DNA of 64,000 bases from Candidatus Dormiibacter inghamiae. Its GTDB lineage: Bacteria; Chloroflexota; Dormibacteria; Dormibacterales; Dormibacteraceae. Made by a program: the position numbers and the translations under genes. Shown piece by piece: positions 41,179-49,721 of this stretch; position 1 is the stretch's first letter, and every line of letters begins with the position of its first letter. The notes beneath the pieces are model-generated. The model was not told where the DNA came from. It saw nothing but the letters and a program-made list of their open reading frames with translations, and ran no database searches. Where the stretch lies: contig JAEKNQ010000036.1 of assembly GCA_016464825.1 (NCBI GenBank), positions 45,825 to 109,824 of the forward strand, in the 5' to 3' direction.

Positions 41179-42658
41179 CTCTCATCCCCTCCAATCGCTC
41201 TCTGAACATAGCCAGGAGCGCCTCGCCGGACCCCGGTCGGCCGCCCAGCTCGGCCACTGTCTCCTCGGCCTCCGGCTCGCAGCCGCGCGACCACTGCTGG
41301 CGCAGCCAGGCCCCGGCCGCAGGGTCGGCCCACCAGCGCTCGCCGAAGCGCTGTCTCAGACGGCGCTCTACGTCGGCCTGAGCCAGCCAGGCGCGCAGGT
41401 AGTCGGCGGAGTAGAAGGCGTCGTCGCGGTCGTACTGCCACCAGCGCTCGTCATAGACGAATCCCGTTGTGCGCCTGGGCAGCTCGCGATAGAGCCTGCG
41501 CCCGCGCTCCCGGTCCAGCGGATCGCCACCGAAGAGCTCCAGCTCATAGGCCAGCTTGGCGGTGTAGCGAGTGAACATCATGAGATGCACGCCTGTCAGG
41601 TCGGCGGCGATGGTCTGGGCCTGCTCGGCGGGCGCACCCAGCGCCTCTTGGAGCCAGAGCGGGTCGCGGCCGATGCCCTCGATGAGGAACGACCACAGCT
41701 CCGGGTAGGCAAAAGACCGGCTCAGGTTGGCCAGCGGCCAGCCGATCTCTGGATCGGTCAGCCCGAAGTGCAGGGCGTGACCGGCCTCGTGCAGGAAGGC
41801 TGCGTAGTCGTGATTGCCGCCAGCCGGGCGGACCAGCAGATGCACCTCCCGCCCAGCCTCAGGCACCGAGACGGATGCGCGGGGATTCTTGCCCGGGCGA
41901 TCGCTGAGGTCCAAGTGGATGGTGGGAGATTGGAACAGCTCCAGGCCAAGTCGCGCGAAGGTCGACCGCATCGCCGGCTCAAAGCGCTCCTTCGTATAGA
42001 CAGCGTCGTGCTCGGCCAGGCCCCGAATGTAGGGCTGGTGAAACTGAGGCGTGCTGCCAAAGCCGTGCCCGCAGCGCTGCAGGCGGGGCTCGATCCAGCC
42101 CCGGTAGAGCGGTGCAGAGGTGGCGCGAACGCGCACCAGCTCGCTCTGCAGGGCACTGTAATCGACCTGCTTCAACTCCGACCAGAAGCGGATGTAGGAC
42201 TCGTGCCCCTGTTCGCGCAGGACTGTCATGACAGTCCGGTTGATCTCCAGCGTCAGCTCCTCAGCCTCCTCGATCACGCGGCTGAGGGCTTCGCCGATCT
42301 CTTCCCTCCGCTTGGGCGCAGGCTCCACCGCCAGGCGGGCGAGGGCGGTGAAGAACTGCACCTTCTCGCCGCCCACCTGGGCTTCGGCACGGGCAAAGAA
42401 GCCGAGCAGGCGATCCTGCGCAGCAGCCGTGCGGCGCTCGATCAAGCCCTGAAGCAGCGCTCCGTGTACGCGCTTCTCCGACTCGCCGACTGCGGCATCG
42501 ACTTCAGCGAGGGCGTCCGGCGAGTAAAGCCAGGCGTAGCGCTCGACGATGGCCGCCGTGTTCTGCTCGGCTTTCAGGCCGGCTCGAACCAGGCGTGATT
42601 CGTTGTTGAGCTCGTAGTTGGAATCGCGCAGCCCGCGCACGATCGTCTCGAAGTGCAT
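41171..42658 (-). CDS. M3-like zinc metallopeptidase
   Basis: A 495-residue protein with the M3 (oligopeptidase F/thimet) active site: H290-E291-x-x-H294 in FLHEAGHALHFGL, preceded by the typical substrate-side strand VHLLVRPAGGNHDY. The downstream Glu ligand is probably in the SFAYPELWSFLIEG helix. The all-helical body surrounds a deep channel in this family. No signal peptide, so a cytosolic oligopeptidase. Shorter than OpdA/PepF (about 600-680), matching a compact branch. A long open frame on the opposite strand here is a shadow. Confidence 0.9.
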   Translation of the reverse strand: MHFETIVRGLRDSNYELNNESRLVRAGLKAEQNTAAIVERYAWLYSPDALAEVDAAVGESEKRVHGALLQGLIERRTAAAQDRLLGFFARAEAQVGGEKVQFFTALARLAVEPAPKRREEIGEALSRVIEEAEELTLEINRTVMTVLREQGHESYIRFWSELKQVDYSALQSELVRVRATSAPLYRGWIEPRLQRCGHGFGSTPQFHQPYIRGLAEHDAVYTKERFEPAMRSTFARLGLELFQSPTIHLDLSDRPGKNPRASVSVPEAGREVHLLVRPAGGNHDYAAFLHEAGHALHFGLTDPEIGWPLANLSRSFAYPELWSFLIEGIGRDPLWLQEALGAPAEQAQTIAADLTGVHLMMFTRYTAKLAYELELFGGDPLDRERGRRLYRELPRRTTGFVYDERWWQYDRDDAFYSADYLRAWLAQADVERRLRQRFGERWWADPAAGAWLRQQWSRGCEPEAEETVAELGGRPGSGEALLAMFRERLEGMRVG

Positions 42659-42673
42659 GTCTCAATCATCGGA

Positions 42674-42685
42674 CAACCGCGGTTG
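42674..42685. promoter_or_regulatory. Perfect 12-bp palindrome before the M3 peptidase gene
   Basis: CAACCGCGGTTG lies 15 bp upstream of the peptidase ATG and 12 bp after the fbiC stop. It could be an operator for the peptidase-yqeY pair. Confidence 0.3.
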
Positions 42686-42697
42686 GGTTCAGAAATC

Positions 42698-45028
42698 TCA
42701 GGCGACCTGGTCGAAGCGCTCCAGAATGCCGTAGGTCGTCGTGCGGCGGGCGGGGAGGCGGCCGATGGAGCGGATCGTCGCCTGCATCTCGGCCGGCGCC
42801 ACCTCCTGGCCGTGGGCGGCGCCGGCTGCGCGCGAGATCGACTCGTTCATCAGCGTGCCGCCCAGGTCGTTGGCGCCTGCCTGCAGAATTTCCCGGCAGC
42901 CGTCCAGCCCGCACTTGACCCAGCTCACCTGAATGTTGTCGATGAAGCCGCGCAGCGCCAGCCGGGCCACCGCGTGCATCTTGACCACCTCTTCCCAGGT
43001 GGGGCCGCGGCGCGAGCGGCCCTTCAGGTACATGGGCGCCTCCATATGCACGAAGGGCAGCGGCACGAACTCGGTGAAACCACCGGTTTCCATCTGGATA
43101 TCCCGCAGCACCATCAGGTGTCGGGCCCAATGTTCGGGGCCGTCGCACGCGCCGAACATGATGGTGCTGGTAGTGCGCAGCCCCTGCCGGTGCGCCTCCT
43201 TCACCACCTCCGCCCACTGGGCGGTGTTCAGCTTATCGGGGCAGAGCCAGCGGCGGACGCGGTCATCCAGGATCTCCGCCGCCGTGCCGGGCAGCGTGCC
43301 CAACCCCGCCTCCCGCAGCAGCCGCAGCTGCTCGGCGATGGACCTGTCAGCCGTCTGGGCGCCCTGGAACACCTCTAGCGGCGAGTAGGCGTGCACATGC
43401 AGCTCGGGCAGCTCCTGCTTGATCGCCCTCAGCAGATCGACGTAGAAGTCGCCGGTGAAGCTGGGGTGGATGCCTCCCTGCATGCAAACCTCGGTGGCTC
43501 CGCGCGCCACAGCCTCATGGCAGCGGTCGACCACCTCGCGGACACTGAGCAGCTCAGGCTTCCCGCGCAGGTTCTCCGACATCTTGCCCTTGCTGAAAGC
43601 GCAGAACTGACAGCGGAAGTAGCAGATGTTTGTGTAGTTGATGTTTCGAGTGATGACATAGGTGACTGTGTCTCCGTTGACCTTCCGGCGGACATCGTCA
43701 GCCAGCCTGGCGACGGCGTGCACCTCCTCGCCCCTGGCGGTGAAAAGCGTCTCGATCTCGCTCTCGCTGAGCACCTCCCCCAGCTCCGCTCGCCGCAGCG
43801 CGGCGGCGAACACGGGCCGCCGGGCAGTCGGCGCGTAAGCTGCCGGAATCGGCATCTGGGCTGCCGGCCACCAGCGGGCGTTGCGCAGCAGGCCCTCGCC
43901 ATCCGCGGCCCTGAGCACGTGGCGCATGACGCGGGGATCGAGCCACCGCTGGGCGCTGTCCAAGTCGGCCAAGTACTCGGGGTAGGCGCTGAGCCGCGCC
44001 ACCAGCTGCGAGCCGGCCGCTCGGGTCGCCTGCTCCAGAAAGCGCAGCTGGGGCCAGGGCGCCTCCGGATTGACGTAGTCCATCGTGAGCGGTGAGACGC
44101 CGCCCCAGTCGTTGATGCCAGCCCGGGCTAGCAGCGCGTAATCGTCAGGCGCCAGGTTAGGGGGCGCCTGCACATTGACGCGCGGTCCGCCGGCCAGCCT
44201 GGTCACAGCCACCGCGCGCAGCAGCTCCTCCATGCCCGGCTCAGGCGCGGCGGCCATGAGAGTGCCGGGCTTGGCTCGGAAGTTCTGCACTATGAGCTCC
44301 TGCACGTGCTCCGCCTGCGCCTCCTGAACCAGAGCGGCGATCGTCTCCGCCCGCTCGCGCAGCGTTTCCCCGATGCCGATCAGGAAACCTGTCGTGTAGG
44401 GCACGTTCAACTCGCCTGCCCAGCGGATGTTTTGGAGCCGTGCCGCCGGCTTCTTGTCGGGACTGGCCCAGTGCGACTGGCCGCGCTCCAGCAGACGTGG
44501 CGAGAGCTGCTCCAGCATCAGGCCCTGACTCGCGCTGACAGCGCGCAGCTCTCTCATCTCCTCCCGGCTCACCACCCCCGGGTTGAGGTGGGGCAGCAGG
44601 CCTGTCGCTTCCAGCACGCGCCCGGCGACGTGCGCCAAGTACTGCACCGTCGTCTCAAAGCCGAGCTCGCGAAGCTCTTGGCGGGCGACGGCGTAGCGCC
44701 GCTCGGGCTTGTCGCCCAGCGTGAAGAGCGCTTCCGAGCAGCCGGCTTGGGCGGCCGCCCGAGCCAGACCCAGGATCTCCTCCTCAGTCATGTAGGCGCG
44801 CGTGCCCGACCGGGGAGGCTTCGCGAACGTGCAGTAGCCACAGTTGTCGCGGCAGAGTTGCGTCAGGGGCAGAAAGACCTTGGGGGAATAGGAGATGCGG
44901 TGGCCGTGACCTTCGACGCCGAGCCGGTGAGCGGCAGCCAGCAGAGGCTCCAGCGGCTGGGCCGGGCTGAGCAGGAAGGCCAGCGCGTCCGGGTCCAGAG
45001 TCGCCGCCTGACGCCTCAGCTCGTCCAT
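42698..45028 (-). CDS. fbiC: FO synthase, fused CofG/CofH
   Basis: A 776-residue fusion of two radical SAM enzymes that make the deazaflavin FO from tyrosine and the ribityl uracil precursor. The N-terminal CofG half has CRDNCGYCTFA. The C-terminal CofH half (from about 430) has CYFRCQFCAFSKGK and ends with the GGTLMNESISRAAGA helix. Fused FbiC is typical of actinobacteria and some Chloroflexota relatives. The ATG overlaps the cofD stop by 13 bp. It is the last gene of the F420 operon. Confidence 0.97.
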   Translation of the reverse strand: MDELRRQAATLDPDALAFLLSPAQPLEPLLAAAHRLGVEGHGHRISYSPKVFLPLTQLCRDNCGYCTFAKPPRSGTRAYMTEEEILGLARAAAQAGCSEALFTLGDKPERRYAVARQELRELGFETTVQYLAHVAGRVLEATGLLPHLNPGVVSREEMRELRAVSASQGLMLEQLSPRLLERGQSHWASPDKKPAARLQNIRWAGELNVPYTTGFLIGIGETLRERAETIAALVQEAQAEHVQELIVQNFRAKPGTLMAAAPEPGMEELLRAVAVTRLAGGPRVNVQAPPNLAPDDYALLARAGINDWGGVSPLTMDYVNPEAPWPQLRFLEQATRAAGSQLVARLSAYPEYLADLDSAQRWLDPRVMRHVLRAADGEGLLRNARWWPAAQMPIPAAYAPTARRPVFAAALRRAELGEVLSESEIETLFTARGEEVHAVARLADDVRRKVNGDTVTYVITRNINYTNICYFRCQFCAFSKGKMSENLRGKPELLSVREVVDRCHEAVARGATEVCMQGGIHPSFTGDFYVDLLRAIKQELPELHVHAYSPLEVFQGAQTADRSIAEQLRLLREAGLGTLPGTAAEILDDRVRRWLCPDKLNTAQWAEVVKEAHRQGLRTTSTIMFGACDGPEHWARHLMVLRDIQMETGGFTEFVPLPFVHMEAPMYLKGRSRRGPTWEEVVKMHAVARLALRGFIDNIQVSWVKCGLDGCREILQAGANDLGGTLMNESISRAAGAAHGQEVAPAEMQATIRSIGRLPARRTTTYGILERFDQVA

Positions 45029-45942
45029 GTGCCCAAGATCTCCCTCGCCAGTCGCCTGGCGGCCTCCCTATCTGCCATTACAGTGTCGGTGACCGCCACC
45101 CTGTAGCCGAGCGCAGCTATCTGCGCGGCACCGTCGCTATCCACCTTATCGAGCACGAATCCGCGCGCCACCCTTGAGTATTCCCGCGCGACCACCTCCG
45201 GGGTGGCAGCTCCGCGGGCTTTGATCAGCATCTCGGCAGTGGGTCCCTTCAGTGCGCGGCCGCCCACCAGCGGCGAGACCGCCACCGTGCGCTCCCGCTC
45301 CAGGTGCGAGCCGAGCACCTCCAGTAAGGGGCCGATGCTGATCAGCGGGTTGGAGGGCCCGATGATGACCAGTTGAGCAGCTGCCAGGGCCGCCGCCGCT
45401 TCCGGCGAGGGCCGCGCGGCCGCCGCCCCCTCGAAGACGTAGCCCAGCATTTCCGGCCGCAGCTTCTCGCGCACGAAGAACTCCTGAAAGCCAAGCCGAC
45501 CTTGCTTCGTCTCGAAAATCGTCCGCACCTCGTCGTCCGACATGGGCAGCACCTGGCTCAAAAGCCCCAGCCGGCGGCCCAGCTCCAGCGCCACCTCGCT
45601 CGGCCGGCGCCCCGATCGCAGCAGGTCACTGCGGATCAGGTGGAAGGCGAGGTCCCGGTCGCCCAGCCAGAACCAGTCTGGGGCGCCCAGGAGCTTCATC
45701 TGGGAGTGCGTGTTGAACGTCTCCCCAACAACGCCGAAGCCGGCCTCTTCGTTGAAGATGCCGCCCAGGCGGAAGAGCACCGAGTCCAGATCGGGGGAGA
45801 TGCGCAGACCCCAGAAGTCCACATCATCGGCGGTGTTGGCGATCACCGTCAGGTGCTGATCAGGCAGCTCAGCCTGGAGTCCGACTGCCAGCTTGGCGCC
45901 CCCAGTGCCGCCCGCGAGCAGCACAACTCTGGGGTCCCTCAT
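45016..45942 (-). CDS. cofD: 2-phospho-L-lactate (or enolpyruvyl) transferase CofD/FbiA
   Basis: A 308-residue enzyme that joins the activated phospho-acid to FO to give (dehydro-)F420-0. The start LLAGGTGGAKLAVGLQ, then IANTADDVDFWGLRISPDLD, IIGPSNPLISIGPLL and VSPLVGGRALKGPTAEML are family signatures. ATG overlaps the cofE stop (4 bp), and the end overlaps fbiC. All genes in this block are tightly overlapped, a sign of one transcript. Confidence 0.96.
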   Translation of the reverse strand: MRDPRVVLLAGGTGGAKLAVGLQAELPDQHLTVIANTADDVDFWGLRISPDLDSVLFRLGGIFNEEAGFGVVGETFNTHSQMKLLGAPDWFWLGDRDLAFHLIRSDLLRSGRRPSEVALELGRRLGLLSQVLPMSDDEVRTIFETKQGRLGFQEFFVREKLRPEMLGYVFEGAAAARPSPEAAAALAAAQLVIIGPSNPLISIGPLLEVLGSHLERERTVAVSPLVGGRALKGPTAEMLIKARGAATPEVVAREYSRVARGFVLDKVDSDGAAQIAALGYRVAVTDTVMADREAARRLAREILGTWTS

Positions 45943-46673
45943 CGGAAGAGGTCGAGCTCGGCCGGGCGGATCAGGTCCCGGCCGGTGTTCTCGGGTGCGT
46001 CAGCCCGCCAGCCGCGGACGATCGCGACGGGAATCCTCTCGGTCTTGCCCATCACCAGCTCCGCTGCCCCGGCCAGCTCATCCGCGACTGCGATCACGGT
46101 GGCCTGCAGCTCATGGCCGAAGTCGTCAGGCCGGCCCCGGTGATCGATCAGCCCCGGCAGCCCTGCCACCCCCAGCGCCACATTGGCGATGCCCATGCGC
46201 CAAGCCCTGCCGAAGGTGTCGGCGACGATGACGCCCACTCGGACTCCGCTGGCTTGGCAGAGGCGCAGGCGGAGCTCAGCCGCGCTGCGGTCCGAGTCCT
46301 CCGGCAGAAGCACGACTGTCTCTTCGCCAGGCACGTTCGAATGGTCGACGCCCGCATTGGCGCAGACGAAGCCGTGCTTCGTTTCCACTATCAACACCCG
46401 CTCGGCGCGCACCACGCGGACACTCTCGTCCAGGATCACCTGCAGCAGGCGCGGGTCGCCGGCAATCTGGCGGGCGTAATCCAGCGCCTCTGCACCCGGC
46501 CGCACCTCGGGCAGATGGCGCAGCCGGCCCTCCGCCTTGGAAATGACCTTCTGTGCTACTACCACCACATCCCGCTCCTGCAAAGAACACCGAGCCAGGA
46601 TGAGCCCGGCGAGGTCATCGCCGCGCAGCACTTCGGGGAGTCCCTCCACGCCAAGGACCTCCAACCGCCTCAA
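45939..46673 (-). CDS. cofE: F420-0:gamma-glutamyl ligase CofE (FbiB N-domain only)
   Basis: A 244-residue ligase that adds the polyglutamate tail to F420. Recognisable are VVVAQKVISKAEGR, ETKHGFVCANAGVDHSNV, VGVIVADTFGRAWRMGIANVALG and the final VRGWRADAPENTG-like region. In actinobacteria FbiB carries a second, nitroreductase-fold domain that reduces dehydro-F420-0. This protein lacks it, so that step must be done elsewhere. TTG start without a strong ribosome-binding site, 84 bp after cofC. Confidence 0.94.
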   Translation of the reverse strand: MRRLEVLGVEGLPEVLRGDDLAGLILARCSLQERDVVVVAQKVISKAEGRLRHLPEVRPGAEALDYARQIAGDPRLLQVILDESVRVVRAERVLIVETKHGFVCANAGVDHSNVPGEETVVLLPEDSDRSAAELRLRLCQASGVRVGVIVADTFGRAWRMGIANVALGVAGLPGLIDHRGRPDDFGHELQATVIAVADELAGAAELVMGKTERIPVAIVRGWRADAPENTGRDLIRPAELDLFR

Positions 46674-46757
46674 GAGTTAGTCCCGATCCACCGATCCACC
46701 GCGGAGCCTTGGCGCCCATGCACATCAGCTGGCGCCCCGGACTTCTGCGGTCCTCGC

Positions 46758-47489
46758 TCACGCACCTTGGGGTGCGCTCCCTCCGGTCCTCGGCGCCGAA
46801 TCACCATCTGGCGCACCTGGACCCCTATTCTCTCGCTGCGGACCGATGAATCGGGACTCGCCCGGATCCACCGATTCCCTGAATCGGGGCTCGGCCAGCT
46901 GAGCCAGGTCGGCCGGTTCGTCCAGGTCCAGCGCCAGCGCCGGTGACTCGAACAGCGCGAAGACGACGCCGCGCCGATCGGCGTCAGCCTGGAACTTGGG
47001 CAGTGAGTCGTCACCAAAGTGCAGGTCGATCGCGTCTGGTGGGCAGAGGTAGAGGGCGTTGGTGCCGCCCCGGCCGGTCGCGGGCGCGGCCAGCACCGCC
47101 GGCTCGCCCAGGGTCCGGGCCTGGGCGAGCAGCTCGGCGATGTCGCCGCGCCGGATCAGGGGCAGGTCACTGGAGAGCAGAAGCACTGCCGCGGCGCCAC
47201 GCTGGCGGGCGAAGTCGATGCCGAGCCGGGCCGCCGGATTCTGGCCGGCGGGCCGCGCTTCCAACAGAACCTCGACCCCGGCGAGACGGGCCAGCTCGGC
47301 CGCCTCCAGGCCTCCGCAAACGGCCAGAACGTGGCTCGCCGCGCCGGCCGCCGCCAGGGCAAGCTCGGCGTTTCGCCGCGCCAAATCGCGCCGTTCTCCG
47401 CTGGGCAGAGCGGCGCTCAGCCGCTCCTTCGCGGACCCAAAGTCCTTGATCAGAACAATCGCCCAGACGGTTTCGGCCGAGCCGCTCAC
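46758..47489 (-). CDS. cofC: Phospho-acid guanylyltransferase CofC/FbiD
   Basis: A 243-residue nucleotidyltransferase that activates phosphoenolpyruvate, 2-phospholactate or a related acid with GTP for F420 synthesis. Family elements: VLIKDFGSAKERLSAAL, the DLPLIRRGDI metal site (SSDLPL), and GGTNALYLCPP. The last 40 residues, after the usual end DLDEPADLAQLA, are a low-complexity tail rich in Gly, Pro and Arg that homologues as I know them lack. The ATG overlaps the stop of fgd. Confidence 0.93.
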   Translation of the reverse strand: MSGSAETVWAIVLIKDFGSAKERLSAALPSGERRDLARRNAELALAAAGAASHVLAVCGGLEAAELARLAGVEVLLEARPAGQNPAARLGIDFARQRGAAAVLLLSSDLPLIRRGDIAELLAQARTLGEPAVLAAPATGRGGTNALYLCPPDAIDLHFGDDSLPKFQADADRRGVVFALFESPALALDLDEPADLAQLAEPRFRESVDPGESRFIGPQRENRGPGAPDGDSAPRTGGSAPQGA

Positions 47490-48493
47490 CCCCAGCGGGC
47501 GCGCAGGCGCGGTATCACCTGCTCAGAAAAGAGCTTCAGGAAGCCGGCCTGATCGTCACCCGGAGCGTGGAAGATCAGGTGCGTGAAGCCGAGCTCAAGA
47601 TAGGGTCGCAGCTGCTCGACGTGCTCGTCAGGATCCGCTGCTACCAGCCAGCGCTTCTCTGGATGCTCGACCTTGGCCGCCAGCTTCTCCATCTCGCGGG
47701 GATTGTGAACGTTGGCCTTGTCTTCCGCAGGCAGCGCCAGCGCTGCCCAGATCCGGGTGTCGGCCAGCGCCCGCTGCCGATCGCTGTCGAAGGACACCTT
47801 CAGCTCGATGGTCTTCTCGATCGCCTCGAAGTCTCGACCCGCTGCGCGGGCGCCCTCGGCGACGGCTGGGAGCAGCTTTTGGCTGTACAGCTCAGGCCCC
47901 TTGCCCGAGGTGCAGATGAAACCGTCCGCCTGCCGTCCGGCAAATCGTGCGGCGACCTCGCCGGAAGCGCCCACGTAGATCTTCACCATCTCCTGGGGCC
48001 TGTCGTAGACGGTGGCGCCCCGCACTCTGTAGTACTCGCCCTCGAACTCGACGAAGTCCTCACTCCAGAGCTTGCGGATCAGCTTGGTCGCCTCGCTCAG
48101 GCGGCGGAAGCGCTCGCGGAACTCAGGCCACTCGATGCCGATGACTGGTACCTCGTTCATCGACTCGCCCGTGCCCACGCCCAGGATCACGCGGCCGGGC
48201 GCCAGCACGCCGAGGGTGGCGAAGGCCTGGGCGATGATCGAGGGGTGATAGCGGAACGTGGGAGTGAGCACGCTGGTGCCCATCTCGATCCGCTGCGTGG
48301 ACACCGCCAGGGCCCCCAGCCAGGCGAGTGAGAACGGCGCGTGGCCATTGGTGTGCCGCCAGGGCTGGTAATGGTCGGAGACCCAGACGCTGTCGTAGCC
48401 CAGCTCCTCGGCCAGAACCGCATAGTCCAGCAGCTGGCGCGGTCCGAACTGCTCGGCCGAAGCTTTCCAGCCGATCTTGAGCTGGTGGCTCAT
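47486..48493 (-). CDS. fgd: F420-dependent glucose-6-phosphate dehydrogenase
   Basis: A 335-residue bacterial-luciferase-fold enzyme. It carries the Fgd signatures LKIGWKASAEQFGPRQL, VWVSDHYQPWRHTNGHAPF, MGTSVLTPTFRYHP and GVGTGESMNEVPV, with ADGFICTSGKG-type substrate loop (QADGFICTSGKG). It oxidises glucose-6-phosphate while reducing F420 to F420H2, the main source of reduced F420 in mycobacteria. Start: ATG 48493, overlapping the stop of the upstream small membrane gene by 4 bp; the frame is open further but adds unrelated residues. It overlaps cofC, so cofactor and first reductant are made together. Confidence 0.94.
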   Translation of the reverse strand: MSHQLKIGWKASAEQFGPRQLLDYAVLAEELGYDSVWVSDHYQPWRHTNGHAPFSLAWLGALAVSTQRIEMGTSVLTPTFRYHPSIIAQAFATLGVLAPGRVILGVGTGESMNEVPVIGIEWPEFRERFRRLSEATKLIRKLWSEDFVEFEGEYYRVRGATVYDRPQEMVKIYVGASGEVAARFAGRQADGFICTSGKGPELYSQKLLPAVAEGARAAGRDFEAIEKTIELKVSFDSDRQRALADTRIWAALALPAEDKANVHNPREMEKLAAKVEHPEKRWLVAADPDEHVEQLRPYLELGFTHLIFHAPGDDQAGFLKLFSEQVIPRLRARWG

Positions 48494-48681
48494 GGCCGGC
48501 GGGGGAAGTACCGCTTCCAGCTGAATGCGATACCCGCGATGGCCGCGACGACGACTACCACCAGCAGCGCTGTGAGGCTGCCCGGCCCGAGGCTGGCGGC
48601 CCCGAACGCCACCGAGACCACCAGCAGGAGCAGCGAGGCCAAGATCATCACCGCCAGCGTGATGGCGCGATGCAGCTTCAT
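48490..48681 (-). CDS. Small two-helix membrane protein
   Basis: A 63-residue protein with two hydrophobic segments (ITLAVMILASLLLLVVSVAF and ALLVVVVVAAIAGIAFSW) and a basic C-terminus. ATGA overlaps on both sides tie it to the F420 operon. Function unknown. Confidence 0.75.
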   Translation of the reverse strand: MKLHRAITLAVMILASLLLLVVSVAFGAASLGPGSLTALLVVVVVAAIAGIAFSWKRYFPRRP

Positions 48682-49001
48682 TGAGGCAGCCTGCCGACAG
48701 CGTCGCTGACGAGCGCTTCCAGCTCGACGAGAGACCGATCGCGCGTGAAGATCCCTGCCTCGTGCCGCCGCAGTTTGTCACCCTCCCACCAGAGTGCGCT
48801 CACTGCGTACTGCTCGGGATCGGCCTCGTCCCAGGCCACGTCAACCGAGGATTCACCGCGGGAGAGCCGCCAGACCGGGTCGTCCCGGAAGTACTCCTGC
48901 AGCCGGAGGCCGTGGCTCTGCGCCGCCCGGCGGATCGCGGGAGCGACGATTTCGAACGCCTGCTCCAGCCGGCCCTGCTTGTCCCAGGAAGTACCCGCCA
49001 T
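48678..49001 (-). CDS. Hypothetical protein, first gene of the F420 operon
   Basis: A 107-residue acidic protein: VDVAWDEADPEQYAVSALWW and ARDRSLVELEALVSDAV-like segments suggest an alpha/beta fold. No family is recognised. AAGGAG lies 6 bp before ATG 49001, which supports this start. It overlaps the small membrane gene by 4 bp, and the operon promoter should lie in the 83-bp gap before birA. Confidence 0.75.
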   Translation of the reverse strand: MAGTSWDKQGRLEQAFEIVAPAIRRAAQSHGLRLQEYFRDDPVWRLSRGESSVDVAWDEADPEQYAVSALWWEGDKLRRHEAGIFTRDRSLVELEALVSDAVGRLPQ

Positions 49002-49084
49002 GCACTCCTTAGCTTAGGGGGAGGCCCTCAATTGCCTGTAGCCGAAAAGATCGCTCCGCCGGTCCAGCCAACTAGAGTCACCGG

Positions 49085-49705
49085 GTGACGATCCTCAGGC
49101 TCAGCCGCACCACCTCCACCCAGGACGTCGCGCGCGACCTGGCGGTGGGCACAGTGGTGGTGACTGACGAGCAGACTGTCGGGCGAGGCCGGCGGGACAG
49201 GCGCTGGGAGGCACCTCCCGGCACCGCGCTGCTCGCCTCCTTCGTCCTTCCTGCGCACTCACTGGCCAGTCTGGCCGCAGGCGTTGCCACTGCTGTGGCG
49301 TGCGGACCTGAGGTCCGCCTCAAGTGGCCCAACGACCTCCTAGCGCAGGGCCGCAAGCTGGCCGGGATCCTCGTCGAGCGGCGGGGCGACCACTGTGTGG
49401 TTGGGGTCGGTGTGAATCTGAGCTGGGCACCGCCCGATGCGGCGCGCCTCGGCGCGTCGAGGGACGAGCTGCTTCAGGAGCTGATCTCCCAGCTGTCGCG
49501 CTGGTTCGAGGCGACCGACGCCGTGGTCCTGCAGGCGTGGCGGGCTCGCTCCGCCACCCTGGGCGAGATGGTTCGAGTGGAGCTGACGGATGGCGTGCTG
49601 GAGGGAGTCGCGGAGGACATCGATGCGGATGGTGCGCTGATTGTGGCCGGCCGCCGGATAGTCGCCGGCGATGTGGTTCACCTCCGCCCGACTTCCCCGG
49701 GTTGA
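49085..49705 (+). CDS. birA: Biotin--protein ligase
   Basis: A 206-residue biotinyl-lipoyl ligase that attaches biotin to carboxylase carrier domains. The biotin/ATP loop GRGRRDRRWEAPPGTALL, LKWPNDLLAQGRKLAGILVE and VGVGVNLSW are intact. There is no N-terminal winged helix, so it is a mono-functional class I ligase without repressor activity. GTG start; a TAGAGT box 7 bp upstream suggests a short or absent leader. It diverges from the F420 operon and converges with the sirtuin gene. Confidence 0.95.
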   Translation: MTILRLSRTTSTQDVARDLAVGTVVVTDEQTVGRGRRDRRWEAPPGTALLASFVLPAHSLASLAAGVATAVACGPEVRLKWPNDLLAQGRKLAGILVERRGDHCVVGVGVNLSWAPPDAARLGASRDELLQELISQLSRWFEATDAVVLQAWRARSATLGEMVRVELTDGVLEGVAEDIDADGALIVAGRRIVAGDVVHLRPTSPG

Positions 49706-49721
49706 GACTGCCGCTGGCTGA

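Noticed and set aside
41036..42598. 520-codon open frame on the plus strand
   Set aside because: It lies entirely antisense to the M3 peptidase, which has a clear HExxH site. Long antisense frames are common at this GC content, and the translation resembles no protein.
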